The position numbers and the translations under genes were made by a program. From Cellulosilyticum sp. I15G10I2 (GTDB taxonomy: Bacteria; Bacillota; Clostridia; Lachnospirales; Cellulosilyticaceae), in NCBI RefSeq assembly GCF_900095725.1, contig NZ_FMMP01000006.1, positions 1,240,001 to 1,304,000 of the forward strand: a stretch of DNA of 64,000 nucleotides, read 5' to 3'. Numbering within the stretch: the stretch's first letter is position 1; every line of letters begins with the position of its first letter. The notes beneath the pieces were generated by a model. That model was given only the letters and a program-made list of their open reading frames with translations. It did no database searches and was not told where the DNA came from. Positions 37,301 to 44,907 of the stretch are shown here, piece after piece.

Positions 37301-37402
37301 TTTCCGATTATATATTGCATTAAATAAAATCTAAAAATCTTTCTTTTTATATCAGAAAAAGCCAAAATATATGAAAACATTATCTTTTTCTTAATAAGGT
37401 AA

Positions 37403-37431
37403 ATTATAACATATTTTTTCACTTTTAAGCA
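37403..37431 (-). promoter_or_regulatory. Putative promoter of the riboswitch-pilB transcript
   Basis: A perfect TATAAT on the minus strand (37,408-37,403) is preceded 17 bases upstream by TGCTTA, a weak -35. Transcription would start about 100 bases ahead of the c-di-GMP-II aptamer. It is the only strong -10 in this spacer. Confidence 0.5.
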
Positions 37432-37560
37432 AGCAAACAATTAAATATTAAATATCAAAAAATTTTGCTATTTATTGATATATCTAGCGTTCTTAAATTG
37501 ACGTATTGCATATAACATGATAAATTATATAGGAATAACATATCATTATGTTAGACTAAA

Positions 37561-37730
37561 AGGATAGAGGTGCGGTACTTATCAGTATATATACCAAGGT
37601 GAGCACAGTGACGTATATAGAAAGGAAGTATTGCCGAAGCATAATCCTATTGCTTAAATGGATTATGCTGGTACTAAATAAAATATATTTAGTACTGTCA
37701 TACAATATTTTGTATGGAGAACTATCTACC
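37561..37730 (+). promoter_or_regulatory. Lysine riboswitch (L-box)
   Basis: The plus strand carries the conserved lysine aptamer blocks in order: GATAGAGGTGCGG, AGTATAT, AAGGTGAGCACAGTGA, AAAGGAAGTATTGCCGAAGC, a long paired arm (CATAATCC with GGATTATG), CTGGTACTAAAT with ATTTAGTACTGTCAT, and GGAGAACTATCT closing P1. This is the standard five-stem layout. It lies about 70 bases ahead of the NhaC-family gene and is followed by a terminator, so lysine should repress the transporter. Confidence 0.95.
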
Positions 37731-37765
37731 ATGTGAATTTACATATGAATCTCACATCCTTTTTG
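37731..37765 (+). terminator. Riboswitch expression-platform terminator
   Basis: ATGTGA and TCACAT pair around an A/T-rich loop with a few further pairs (ATT/AAT), and CCTTTTTG follows. It lies immediately behind the lysine aptamer P1 and ahead of the transporter ribosome-binding site, as expected for transcriptional attenuation by lysine. Confidence 0.75.
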
Positions 37766-37802
37766 TTCTATACACATAAAACTAAAAAGGAGGATTTATG
37801 TT

Positions 37803-39542
37803 ATGAAAAAAAAGAATTTTAAGGTACTTCTCACAATGATTTTTTTTATCACCCTTTTAGCAGCCACACAACTTATGGCTTCTGATGCTGTAGAAAATGC
37901 CAAGGCGGCCAATGCACTTAAATATGGCTTTTTAACACTCATTCCACCGCTTACGGCTATTGTACTTGCTTTTATTACAAAAAATGTTATTACTTCTTTA
38001 TTCCTTGGTGTTTTATCAGGAACATTCATGCTTGCACTTAATGATAACAATGTTTTCGCATCTATTTATGTTGCTTTTGAAAAATTTACTTATGCAGCAC
38101 TTGGGTCTCTGGCTGATTCTTGGAATGCCGGTATTGTCCTTCAAGTACTGACAATCGGTGGTCTTATTGCACTTATATCTAAACTGGGCGGGGCAAAAGC
38201 TGTGGCTGAATCCCTTGCAAAACATGCTAAAACGGCTAAAAGTTCTCAGCTTATCACCTGGGTATTAGGCCTTTTTATCTTCTTTGATGATTATGCTAAT
38301 TCACTTATAGTTGGTCCTATTATGAGACCTGTTACAGATAAACAAAATGTATCCCGAGAAAAATTAAGCTTCATTATTGATGCAACAGCTGCACCTATTG
38401 CAGGAATTATGTTCGTATCCACTTGGATAGGTTATGAACTAAGTGTTATAAAAGATGGTTTTGGCCAAATAGGTCAAGAGATTTCACCATTTAATGTATT
38501 TATTGAAACGATTCCTTTTAGATTCTATAATATTTTAATGTTACTTTTTGTTGTTTTTCTTGTAGTAACACTTAGAGACTTCGGTCCTATGTATCAAGCT
38601 GAAAAACGTGCAAGACTTACTGGTAAAGTTATAAAAGACGGTGCCGTTCCGCTTATCGGCAATGAACTTGATGAACTTGTACCTAAAAGTAACGTAAAAC
38701 TTTCTATATGGAATGCTATTATTCCTATCGGTTCATTAATTATAGGCTCTCTTCTTCTATTTTATTTTAACGGCAGAGGCGCAATCTTAGGTGGCGATGA
38801 TGCTGAGATGATTGCCATACTGCAAAATTCACCGCTTTCTTTTGTAGCTGTTCGTGAGTCTTTTGGTGCTTCTGATGCGGCAATTGTTCTTTTCCAAGCT
38901 GCACTTATCGCTTCGATTGTTACAATCGTTATGGGGCTCATTCAAAAAGCATGGACACTTAAAGAATCTTTGGATATCTGGGTTATGGGGATGAAATCTT
39001 TACTTATAACAGGTGTTATTCTTATTCTTGCCTGGTCACTTTCTGGCGTTATTAAAGAACTTGGTACAGCACACTTTTTATCTAACTTCTTAGAAGGAGC
39101 TATTCCACAGTTCTTACTGCCTTCACTTATTTTTATCTTTGCTTGTATTATTTCTTTTGCAACAGGGACAAGCTATGGAACTATGGGTATTTTGATGCCT
39201 CTAACTATTCCTATAGCCCATCAAATCGGTGGAGGATCTTACGAACTTATTATCTTTAGTATCAGTGCAGTACTTTCAGGTGCTATACTTGGAGATCATT
39301 CTTCACCTATATCTGATACAACTATTCTCTCTTCAATGGGAGCAGCATGTGATCACCTTGACCACGTTAATACACAGCTGCCTTATGCACTAACGATAGG
39401 CGCCCTTTCTATTCTAGTAGGCTACCTGCCACTGGGTCTAGGACTTCCTATTTACATCGTGCTACCTGTGGCTATTCTTGTTACTTTCCTAATCGTAAGA
39501 TTTGTAGGCAAACGTGTTGATACACCAGAAGCAACAAAATAA
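37803..39542 (+). CDS. lysW: NhaC-family transporter, probable lysine carrier LysW
   Basis: A 579-residue membrane protein with a signal-like first helix and about twelve further hydrophobic helices. NhaC-family features include ITWVLGLFIFFDDYANSLIVG (with FFDDYAN near 160-167), the ISFATGTSYGTMGILMPL stretch near 450-467, and LGDHSSPISDTTILSS near 498-513. AAAGGAGG stands ahead of the start. Family members move Na+/H+ or amino acids. The lysine riboswitch in front marks this one as a lysine transporter, as predicted earlier for L-box-controlled NhaC proteins. Transport direction cannot be read from sequence. Confidence 0.85.
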   Translation: MKKKNFKVLLTMIFFITLLAATQLMASDAVENAKAANALKYGFLTLIPPLTAIVLAFITKNVITSLFLGVLSGTFMLALNDNNVFASIYVAFEKFTYAALGSLADSWNAGIVLQVLTIGGLIALISKLGGAKAVAESLAKHAKTAKSSQLITWVLGLFIFFDDYANSLIVGPIMRPVTDKQNVSREKLSFIIDATAAPIAGIMFVSTWIGYELSVIKDGFGQIGQEISPFNVFIETIPFRFYNILMLLFVVFLVVTLRDFGPMYQAEKRARLTGKVIKDGAVPLIGNELDELVPKSNVKLSIWNAIIPIGSLIIGSLLLFYFNGRGAILGGDDAEMIAILQNSPLSFVAVRESFGASDAAIVLFQAALIASIVTIVMGLIQKAWTLKESLDIWVMGMKSLLITGVILILAWSLSGVIKELGTAHFLSNFLEGAIPQFLLPSLIFIFACIISFATGTSYGTMGILMPLTIPIAHQIGGGSYELIIFSISAVLSGAILGDHSSPISDTTILSSMGAACDHLDHVNTQLPYALTIGALSILVGYLPLGLGLPIYIVLPVAILVTFLIVRFVGKRVDTPEATK

Positions 39543-39553
39543 TACGACTTATT

Positions 39554-39584
39554 ATAGGGCAAGCGCTAAGCTTGCCCTATTTTT
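39554..39584 (+). terminator. Terminator of the lysW-like gene
   Basis: ATAGGGCAAGC and GCTTGCCCTAT form an 11-pair stem with a five-base loop, followed by TTTT. It is about 12 bases past the transporter stop codon. Confidence 0.9.
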
Positions 39585-39663
39585 AATGCTTCATAAAATC
39601 ATTTTAGTAAGTATAGCTTCAAATTTTTGTAAAATTAAATAATTAAATATTGCTAAGATTAAC

Positions 39664-39745
39664 AAGGGGAGGGAGGAGAGTATCTTTAGACGCGACTTGG
39701 ATACATGTGACGGAGCGGAGAAAGATAGCTCTCCTCCCTCCCCTT
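39664..39745. repeat. Purine-rich 24-bp inverted repeat hairpin
   Basis: Arms of about 24 bases (AAGGGGAGGGAGGAGAG plus TATCTTT, against its complement with one extra base) enclose a loop of about 33 bases holding GCGACTTGG and GGAGCGGAG. The downstream flank GCGGCCCTCATCCAA resembles GCGGACCTAATCCAA just outside the 33,884-34,092 element, so the two may be related. It lies between the transporter and the displaced GGGtGRT terminator. Confidence 0.7.
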
Positions 39746-39814
39746 GCGGCCCTCATCCAAAACATCCCCTCCCCAACAATCCAGCCATAATTCATTAATC
39801 ATTTTCCACAAACT

Positions 39815-39842
39815 AAAAAAGGCAGACCCGAAAGTCTGCCTT
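39815..39842 (-). terminator. Native terminator of the GGGtGRT gene, displaced 18 kb
   Basis: On the minus strand GGCAGAC and GTCTGCC pair around a short loop and are followed by six T. It stands about 25 bases behind the orphan stop codon of the original GGGtGRT gene end at attL. Before insertion of the element it must have ended that gene. Confidence 0.8.
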
Positions 39843-39874
39843 CTTCTTAAGCTATCCTAGATTTACTTATTTAG

Positions 39875-39896
39875 TCATTGCTTCTTCAATAGCAAC
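39875..39896. other. attL of the 18.2-kb element
   Basis: A 22-base core starting TCATTGCTTCTTC is identical to 58,117-58,138 and in the same orientation. Read on the minus strand, it and its left flank encode Val-Ala-Ile-Glu-Glu-Ala-Met-Thr-Lys-stop, the native C-terminus of the GGGtGRT protein. This shows that the left flank is the original chromosome beyond the insertion point. Confidence 0.92.
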
Positions 39897-39932
39897 GGTA
39901 ACTTACATATTTCCAATGTTTTATCTTCAATT

Positions 39933-39954
39933 GTATATTACTTGTGTATTATTT
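39933..39954 (+). promoter_or_regulatory. Integrase arm-type sites, left end
   Basis: GTATATTACTT and GTGTATTATTT follow each other with an 11-base period, 37-58 bases inside attL. They match the GTGTATTACC-type repeats beside attR and so look like integrase arm-binding sites. The rest of the non-coding stretch up to 40,212 is A/T-rich with nothing else that I can name. Confidence 0.6.
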
Positions 39955-40212
39955 TTAGATGCTGCAACTAACTTACTAATAACCAGTTGAATTGATAAAT
40001 ATTTAAAACTATCTAATGACATTAGCTTAGTGAATGCCTAGCTCTCCCATGTAAAACAATACTTTTATTAATACTATCCACTATTTAATATATTTTCTAA
40101 TTACTTATTTCTCTAACAAGACTATTATTAGAGGCTTTTTGCCATATTCCTTTATATTTTTTTCACCTATTATCCATCATTAGGTATAGTAAATGAGTAT
40201 ATATACTTCTAT

Positions 40213-41133
40213 CTAAAGATTATCTATTAGTTGTTTTAACTTTTCGTATCCCAACTCACGTACTATTGATATCATTTTATCAGAATAAATCTCTTCATAT
40301 TTTATTCCCTCAACTGATAAAATAAATGACTGCATTCCTTTTACTTTATTTATTTCTCCCTGTAATCTAATATCCTTATTCTTTTTAGCTAAAGAAATTG
40401 CTTTATTATAAAGTTCATTCTTTCTTTTTCTTCCTACTGTAAGGCTTCTATTATTATCACTATCTTTACTAATAATAATCCCAGTAAGTCTTACATGGTT
40501 AGATCTATTCAAACTAATAATTTTTGTTTTTTCTTTATTAAGTTCTAATTTATATCTCTTTAATAAGGTTGTTACAGCATTAACTATATCAACCACATTG
40601 TAGTTCTCAGTATCCTTAAATGATATTATCATATCATCTGCATATCTCGTATATCGTATATTTTCCAAATGCATCTTATTTAAATATCCATATAAAATAT
40701 TATCAAATTCTTTTAAGTAGATATTAGATAGTGTAGGTGAAGGAATTACTCCTTCAGCCAACCCTTTACTTGATATAGCACATGATTTTACTATTTTGTA
40801 ACAAGTGTCTTTAGTAATAATTATTTTTGGCTTTCTTTTATTTATTTCTTTAAATAATAGATTAACCATCATAGTATGATTAATGCTAGCGAAAAACTTT
40901 TTTATATCCATATATATAAAAATATCATTATACATATGCATTTTTGCATTTAAAATGATAGATCTGTTTTTTATATACGCCTTAGCAAATTTAGACGGTA
41001 TTGTTTCATCACATATAAATTTATTAATATGTTTATGTTCTTGCCTTAATTTTTGATTGGCTACATTATAAGATACAATTTTTCTATATCCTTTTTTTTT
41101 GGGAATATACTTAATTAATAATTCATCTTTCAT
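40213..41133 (-). CDS. Retron reverse transcriptase
   Basis: A 306-residue reverse transcriptase without maturase or endonuclease domains. The first catalytic Asp lies in YMDIKKFFASI near residues 74-84, the motif GLAEGVIPSPTLSNIYL near 124-140 replaces the common GLPQGAPTSP, the catalytic YADD is at 164-167, and VRLTG near 214-218 corresponds to the retron-specific VTG motif. It follows the effector gene by two bases. Together with the RNA at 42,229-42,425 it makes msDNA that holds the effector in check until phage attack. Confidence 0.93.
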   Translation of the reverse strand: MKDELLIKYIPKKKGYRKIVSYNVANQKLRQEHKHINKFICDETIPSKFAKAYIKNRSIILNAKMHMYNDIFIYMDIKKFFASINHTMMVNLLFKEINKRKPKIIITKDTCYKIVKSCAISSKGLAEGVIPSPTLSNIYLKEFDNILYGYLNKMHLENIRYTRYADDMIISFKDTENYNVVDIVNAVTTLLKRYKLELNKEKTKIISLNRSNHVRLTGIIISKDSDNNRSLTVGRKRKNELYNKAISLAKKNKDIRLQGEINKVKGMQSFILSVEGIKYEEIYSDKMISIVRELGYEKLKQLIDNL

Positions 41134-41135
41134 AA

Positions 41136-42212
41136 TTAATCTCCTAGAAAACTAATATCTTTTGTAGTATCTATTAATTTGCCTAATTCTGTATAAATAG
41201 GCTTAAATTCATGGCTAATAGAAAATCTTTCAGTTTTACTTTTTCGGGGTATTCTTACGAATTTCATAGCATGTAAAATATACAATACATACCCTACAAT
41301 AGCCTTAGCATTAATGTTTTGGTATTCTATATCAGTGAATCTAAAACTATACTCACAATTTTTGTCTATCGCTGACTCTTGTTTCTTTATAGTATTTATC
41401 AATATCTCTTTATAAAGTTTTTCAGTCATTGAAACCGTATCTTCAACATTTGTAGCTCTTATTATATCTGTTCTAAACTCAGCTATTCCAAATAATGCTA
41501 TTATTTGATATTTTACAGTTGCACTTTCTAATAATATTGTGCATCTATCTCTAGATTTATTAAAAAAATATGTGGTCGTTCCTTTGATGTATTTCTTATA
41601 AGTATTATTTTTAAAAGCTAACTGTATATTTTTCACCCTTGTATCGTTTATAAACTTGTTTATGTTGTTCCCTAAGTTGTTAGATATATTACCATTTAAA
41701 AACCTAGTATAATACCCTTTTTTATTCATTGAGGTTTTATTTACTTGTACTTGGGGATAAAAGGTTATATTTTTTATATTAATATCTTTATTAAAAAAAG
41801 CTAACTTTATGAACCCAGATATCTTATCTTCTTCCACATTTAATCTATCTGGCGTAATTAAACATAATTTATCTATTATATTAGGATTAGAAGCAAAAAT
41901 TCCGAGTTCTGCAGCTGTAGATAAACTCTCATGTATTATAAATATTGTATCAGCTAATAGTGCTGTTAAGTTTTCTATCTGAAACAAATTAGTTAATCCA
42001 GTATCTCCATAAGTTAATGTTCTTTCATCTAATTTACTAAAGTTGAAGCTTTCTTCTAAAATTACAGCCTTATTACTTGGATCTGTTTCCAGAAAATTTT
42101 TCAAAATTCTTCTCTTATCACTAGGTAAACTTCTTTTAAAATATATCCCACATAAAAATATAATATTAAGATTGTTGCTTATTTCTTTTGTATTATAAGA
42201 ATGTATATTCAT
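41136..42212 (-). CDS. Retron effector, nucleoside deoxyribosyltransferase-like (St85/Ec86 type)
   Basis: A 358-residue protein. The N-terminal domain opens with IIFLCGIYF near residues 17-25 and contains IIHESLSTAAELGIFAS near 92-108, the Glu-rich pattern of the deoxyribosyltransferase-like (NDT) effectors annotated as the retron St85 family. The C-terminal part (about 300-350) looks like a winged helix that contacts msDNA. In type II-A3 retrons such as Ec86 and Sen2 the order is RNA, NDT effector, RT, exactly as here. The effector is toxic on activation by nucleotide or NAD-related cleavage; the true substrate here is unknown. Confidence 0.9.
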   Translation of the reverse strand: MNIHSYNTKEISNNLNIIFLCGIYFKRSLPSDKRRILKNFLETDPSNKAVILEESFNFSKLDERTLTYGDTGLTNLFQIENLTALLADTIFIIHESLSTAAELGIFASNPNIIDKLCLITPDRLNVEEDKISGFIKLAFFNKDINIKNITFYPQVQVNKTSMNKKGYYTRFLNGNISNNLGNNINKFINDTRVKNIQLAFKNNTYKKYIKGTTTYFFNKSRDRCTILLESATVKYQIIALFGIAEFRTDIIRATNVEDTVSMTEKLYKEILINTIKKQESAIDKNCEYSFRFTDIEYQNINAKAIVGYVLYILHAMKFVRIPRKSKTERFSISHEFKPIYTELGKLIDTTKDISFLGD

Positions 42213-42228
42213 TTATCCTCCTAAGAAA

Positions 42229-42425
42229 AAGGAACCCTACTGAAATTTGAAATATTTGTTTTGTAAATTGTTTTGATTTCTTTGCTCCTTGTAAGTACAA
42301 GAGTGAAGAAATTGAAATAATTTATCGTCAAAATTATGCGCGTAGCAAATACAAATTGAGCATTCTTTTGTTATTACTATTACCTTAAAATGTTAAGGTG
42401 ACATATAGTCGTGCTAGGGTTCCTT
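42229..42425 (-). ncRNA. Retron msr-msd RNA
   Basis: Read on the minus strand, AAGGAACCCTA (a1) and TAGGGTTCCTT (a2) form a perfect 11-pair closing stem. a1 is followed by GC, giving the TAGC branch-point context with G at 42,414, comparable to ACCCTTAGCG in Ec86. Next comes an msr hairpin ACCTTAA-CATT-TTAAGGT. The msd is a long imperfect stem whose tip is TTTCTT-CTC-TTGT-ACTT-ACAA-GAG-AAGAAA. The effector gene starts 17 bases after a2. The -10 TATAAT upstream puts the start of transcription at about 42,424. Confidence 0.9.
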
Positions 42426-42430
42426 CTTAT

Positions 42431-42459
42431 ATTATATCATACATAGAAAGTTTTATGAA
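42431..42459 (-). promoter_or_regulatory. Retron promoter
   Basis: TATAAT (42,436-42,431) on the minus strand has TTCATA 17 bases upstream and ends about six bases before the a1 arm of the msr. The -35 overlaps the stop codon of the upstream 233-residue gene. The fit of predicted start site and RNA start supports it. Confidence 0.6.
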
Positions 42460-43154
42460 TCTTTATTCGCAAAACAACTTAATAATTCTTGATATTCTAT
42501 TAGTAATTTATGATCTTTATCTTTATTTATTATTTTAGAATTGTATTCTATATCAACATTTGTATTGATATTATAACTACCTAAAAGAGTTTTCACCTTT
42601 TTTCTTTCAGTTGTTGAAAGGATATCTGCATAATATTTAGATACTGCAATATATTTACACAAAGTGCCTTGTACATGATTTGCATATCTTTCTTTTTCTA
42701 TAACTAAATTTAGTAATGTAATAAAATCATAAATATTAATAGAAATATCCATAGGTGTATCTATGTCAAAATTAAGGTTATTTTCCAAATTAATCCCTTT
42801 AATATCATACTTATTTGATTCTATATAAAAACTAGTTTCATTTCCTGCTTCTTTTATTAACGATTCCATCTGCTCAAAAATATTTTTTGCAATTTCTAAA
42901 TGTTTTTTACTTAAAAAGATTAATATATTTATAATATCATAATCTGATAAGTAAATTTTTATTTTACTATTTCTATCTTTCATTATTATAGATAGTGTAT
43001 TAACTTTAAGAAAATAAAAATCCTTAGATAATAATTTCTCATCCTCATCCTCAAACTCCAATTTAATATAATAATAATATTCTTTTTCATTCAAAATATT
43101 ATTTTTTACTATGTATTCTGCTTTTTTTTCATCTATTTCTTTTAAAAAGTGCAT
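42453..43154 (-). CDS. Unknown protein next to the retron
   Basis: I start at ATG 43154 behind GAGGGG; a TTG four codons earlier would overlap that site. The 233-residue product is Lys-, Ile-, Glu- and Asn-rich, has no transmembrane segment or signal, and shows mixed alpha/beta with a helical middle (about 85-110 and 155-190). I recognise no motif. Its stop lies inside the retron promoter and its base composition is as A/T-rich as the other cargo genes. It could be a standalone defence or anti-defence protein. Confidence 0.65.
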   Translation of the reverse strand: MHFLKEIDEKKAEYIVKNNILNEKEYYYYIKLEFEDEDEKLLSKDFYFLKVNTLSIIMKDRNSKIKIYLSDYDIINILIFLSKKHLEIAKNIFEQMESLIKEAGNETSFYIESNKYDIKGINLENNLNFDIDTPMDISINIYDFITLLNLVIEKERYANHVQGTLCKYIAVSKYYADILSTTERKKVKTLLGSYNINTNVDIEYNSKIINKDKDHKLLIEYQELLSCFANKDS

Positions 43155-43421
43155 ATTACCCCTCAATTATTATACTTTTTTATTTTACTTTATATCATTT
43201 CTTTTATATATACAATAAATATTATATATTCTTGAAAACTTACTAATACATTAAAGGCTTATTTTACTGATACTTCTAAGTTGTATGTATATACTAAAAG
43301 AGCTTGTTTTAAAATGAAAATATAAAAAGACTTTCTTAAGTTTGGGCATCACGAAACAAGGGTCGGTACCCTTACATTCTTTTTTATTTACTTTTTTATG
43401 CCATCATATCTTTTTATATAT

Positions 43422-43507
43422 TGTCTATTTATATAATAAAATCCGCCTTCTAAACGTATAAAAAGACAGCGCCTAAGCCCTATCTAATTTAAAATGATAT
43501 TTTTATT
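43422..43507 (-). repeat. 86-base repeat, copy A (3' end of cargo gene)
   Basis: About 85 percent identical to 44,771-44,856, without gaps; nearly all differences are transitions. On the minus strand it includes a terminator-like hairpin (GATAG with CTGTC, then TTTTTAT). It follows the two-TM gene by about 75 bases. The rest of the spacer 43,155-43,580 contains a small GGGTcggtACCC palindrome near 43,363 and otherwise A/T-rich sequence. Confidence 0.8.
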
Positions 43508-43580
43508 AATCTAGGATACAAATTCTTTCTTATTAATATTTTTATGCATTCTCTAATAAAGTTCGGTAGAAACAAAGATA

Positions 43581-44681
43581 CTAATAAATTAGTTTACCCC
43601 TCTTGATTGAGCTCTTGTCAACAACATATTGGTTGTTTTCACATTTCACATTTCCAATTAGGCAGTAATTATCGTCTTCTACGATATATCGTTCATTAAG
43701 CTCTACCTCCCTAAAAAAACCTGCGTATTCTGGCCTACCATTATTTATTATAACGTTGTTATCCTTATCAATGATGCAATTAAAAAACATACCTTCTACT
43801 TCGACGCCTTTTTCTACTTGTCCTTCAAAATATAATTTATTATCTTCTTTACTAAATAACTTTATATATCCCGTATAGGGCTTACCATTATAAAAATTAC
43901 AGCTACATATTTTTTCGTTATCTTTATCATAAACAGTATATTTATTATTATCTTTAGTGTACATTAAGTTTCCATTTGTATATCTAGCCTCTAATGTATT
44001 ATCTAAAAAATCATAATCAGACAGCTTATTTAATACTTCTAGGTATTTACTATTTAAAATGCTATTAAGTTTTATATTTGTGCCTAATTTACTTTTGTAA
44101 ATATAATAAACTTCCAATGTTATTTTTTCAAATAATTCTTCGAGATGACGCTTTATATTTCTCCCATCTTCTTTTAAAAGTTTAATATTCTGTATATCAG
44201 TATATAATTCTCTATAAATTTTAATAAACTTACTATCCATATCTAAATTTACTAGATATTCTTCCCAACTTTTATCTATTAAAATATATTTATCTAATAT
44301 CTTATAGGTAGGATTTATTTGCCGCAAATACAGTTGAAACAAGTATTCTAAAGAATTAGTCAAGTCAATGCTAACTTTATTTCTACATATCCTTGTTTTT
44401 TCATCCCTCTCTTGCGTTGCTTTTGATATGGAAAAGCGATGAATAACCCATGTAAGTATGGCTGTTACTTCAATGCTTAGTATCCCTATGTATATGGTAA
44501 TATACTCTGATAATTTTATTCCTTCGCTGAAATTTATAAGTGGAAGTTGTATTTGAAAATCATGCCCTACTACAAAAGTTGCAATAACTAAATTTAAAAT
44601 AAAAATCAGTATACTAGGAAAGATAAGAATTATTATCCCTATTAAGCACAACTCTATATCTAGTCCTTTTTTAGTTTTCAT
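43581..44681 (-). CDS. Two-TM protein with MORN-like C-terminal repeats
   Basis: A 366-residue protein with two N-terminal membrane helices (about 10-38 and 58-82). A basic helical cytoplasmic region (about 85-225) follows. The C-terminal region (about 230-350) has strand-turn repeats of the kind ARYTNGNLMYTKDNNKY, CNFYNGKPYTGYIKLF and YFEGQVEKGVEVEGMFF, which resemble toxin-antitoxin-associated MORN repeats. GGAGG stands ahead of the start. Membrane anchor plus a sensor-like repeat inside a cargo block suggests a membrane-acting defence effector, but this is inference. Confidence 0.7.
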   Translation of the reverse strand: MKTKKGLDIELCLIGIIILIFPSILIFILNLVIATFVVGHDFQIQLPLINFSEGIKLSEYITIYIGILSIEVTAILTWVIHRFSISKATQERDEKTRICRNKVSIDLTNSLEYLFQLYLRQINPTYKILDKYILIDKSWEEYLVNLDMDSKFIKIYRELYTDIQNIKLLKEDGRNIKRHLEELFEKITLEVYYIYKSKLGTNIKLNSILNSKYLEVLNKLSDYDFLDNTLEARYTNGNLMYTKDNNKYTVYDKDNEKICSCNFYNGKPYTGYIKLFSKEDNKLYFEGQVEKGVEVEGMFFNCIIDKDNNVIINNGRPEYAGFFREVELNERYIVEDDNYCLIGNVKCENNQYVVDKSSIKRGKLIY

Positions 44682-44770
44682 TTTCTACCTCCATTATAAA
44701 TCAATACCTGTCAATATATCCGCTTCTTCTATTTATTAACTACAAAAATTATATATGAAATAATATGTAT

Positions 44771-44856
44771 TGTCTATTTATATAATAAAATTTGTCTTTT
44801 AAACATAGAAAAAGACAGTGCTTAAGCCCTGCCTAACTTAAAATGACATTTTTATT
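44771..44856 (-). repeat. 86-base repeat, copy B (3' end of cargo gene)
   Basis: Second copy of the 43,422-43,507 repeat. On the minus strand GGCAG, a GCTTAAGC-containing loop, CTGTC and TTTTTC make an intrinsic-terminator-like structure about 50 bases past the stop of the nuclease-like gene. Duplicated 3' flanks around the two-TM gene suggest modular gain or exchange by recombination. Confidence 0.8.
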
Positions 44857-44907
44857 TGATTCGTTTTTTAATATGATAGATATTTAAAACCTATTATAAA
44901 AACACTA

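Noticed and set aside
40213-42430. Group II intron as an explanation for the reverse transcriptase
   Set aside because: The protein has no maturase or HNH region, no intron domain V is visible, and the a1/a2 RNA and NDT effector fit a retron.
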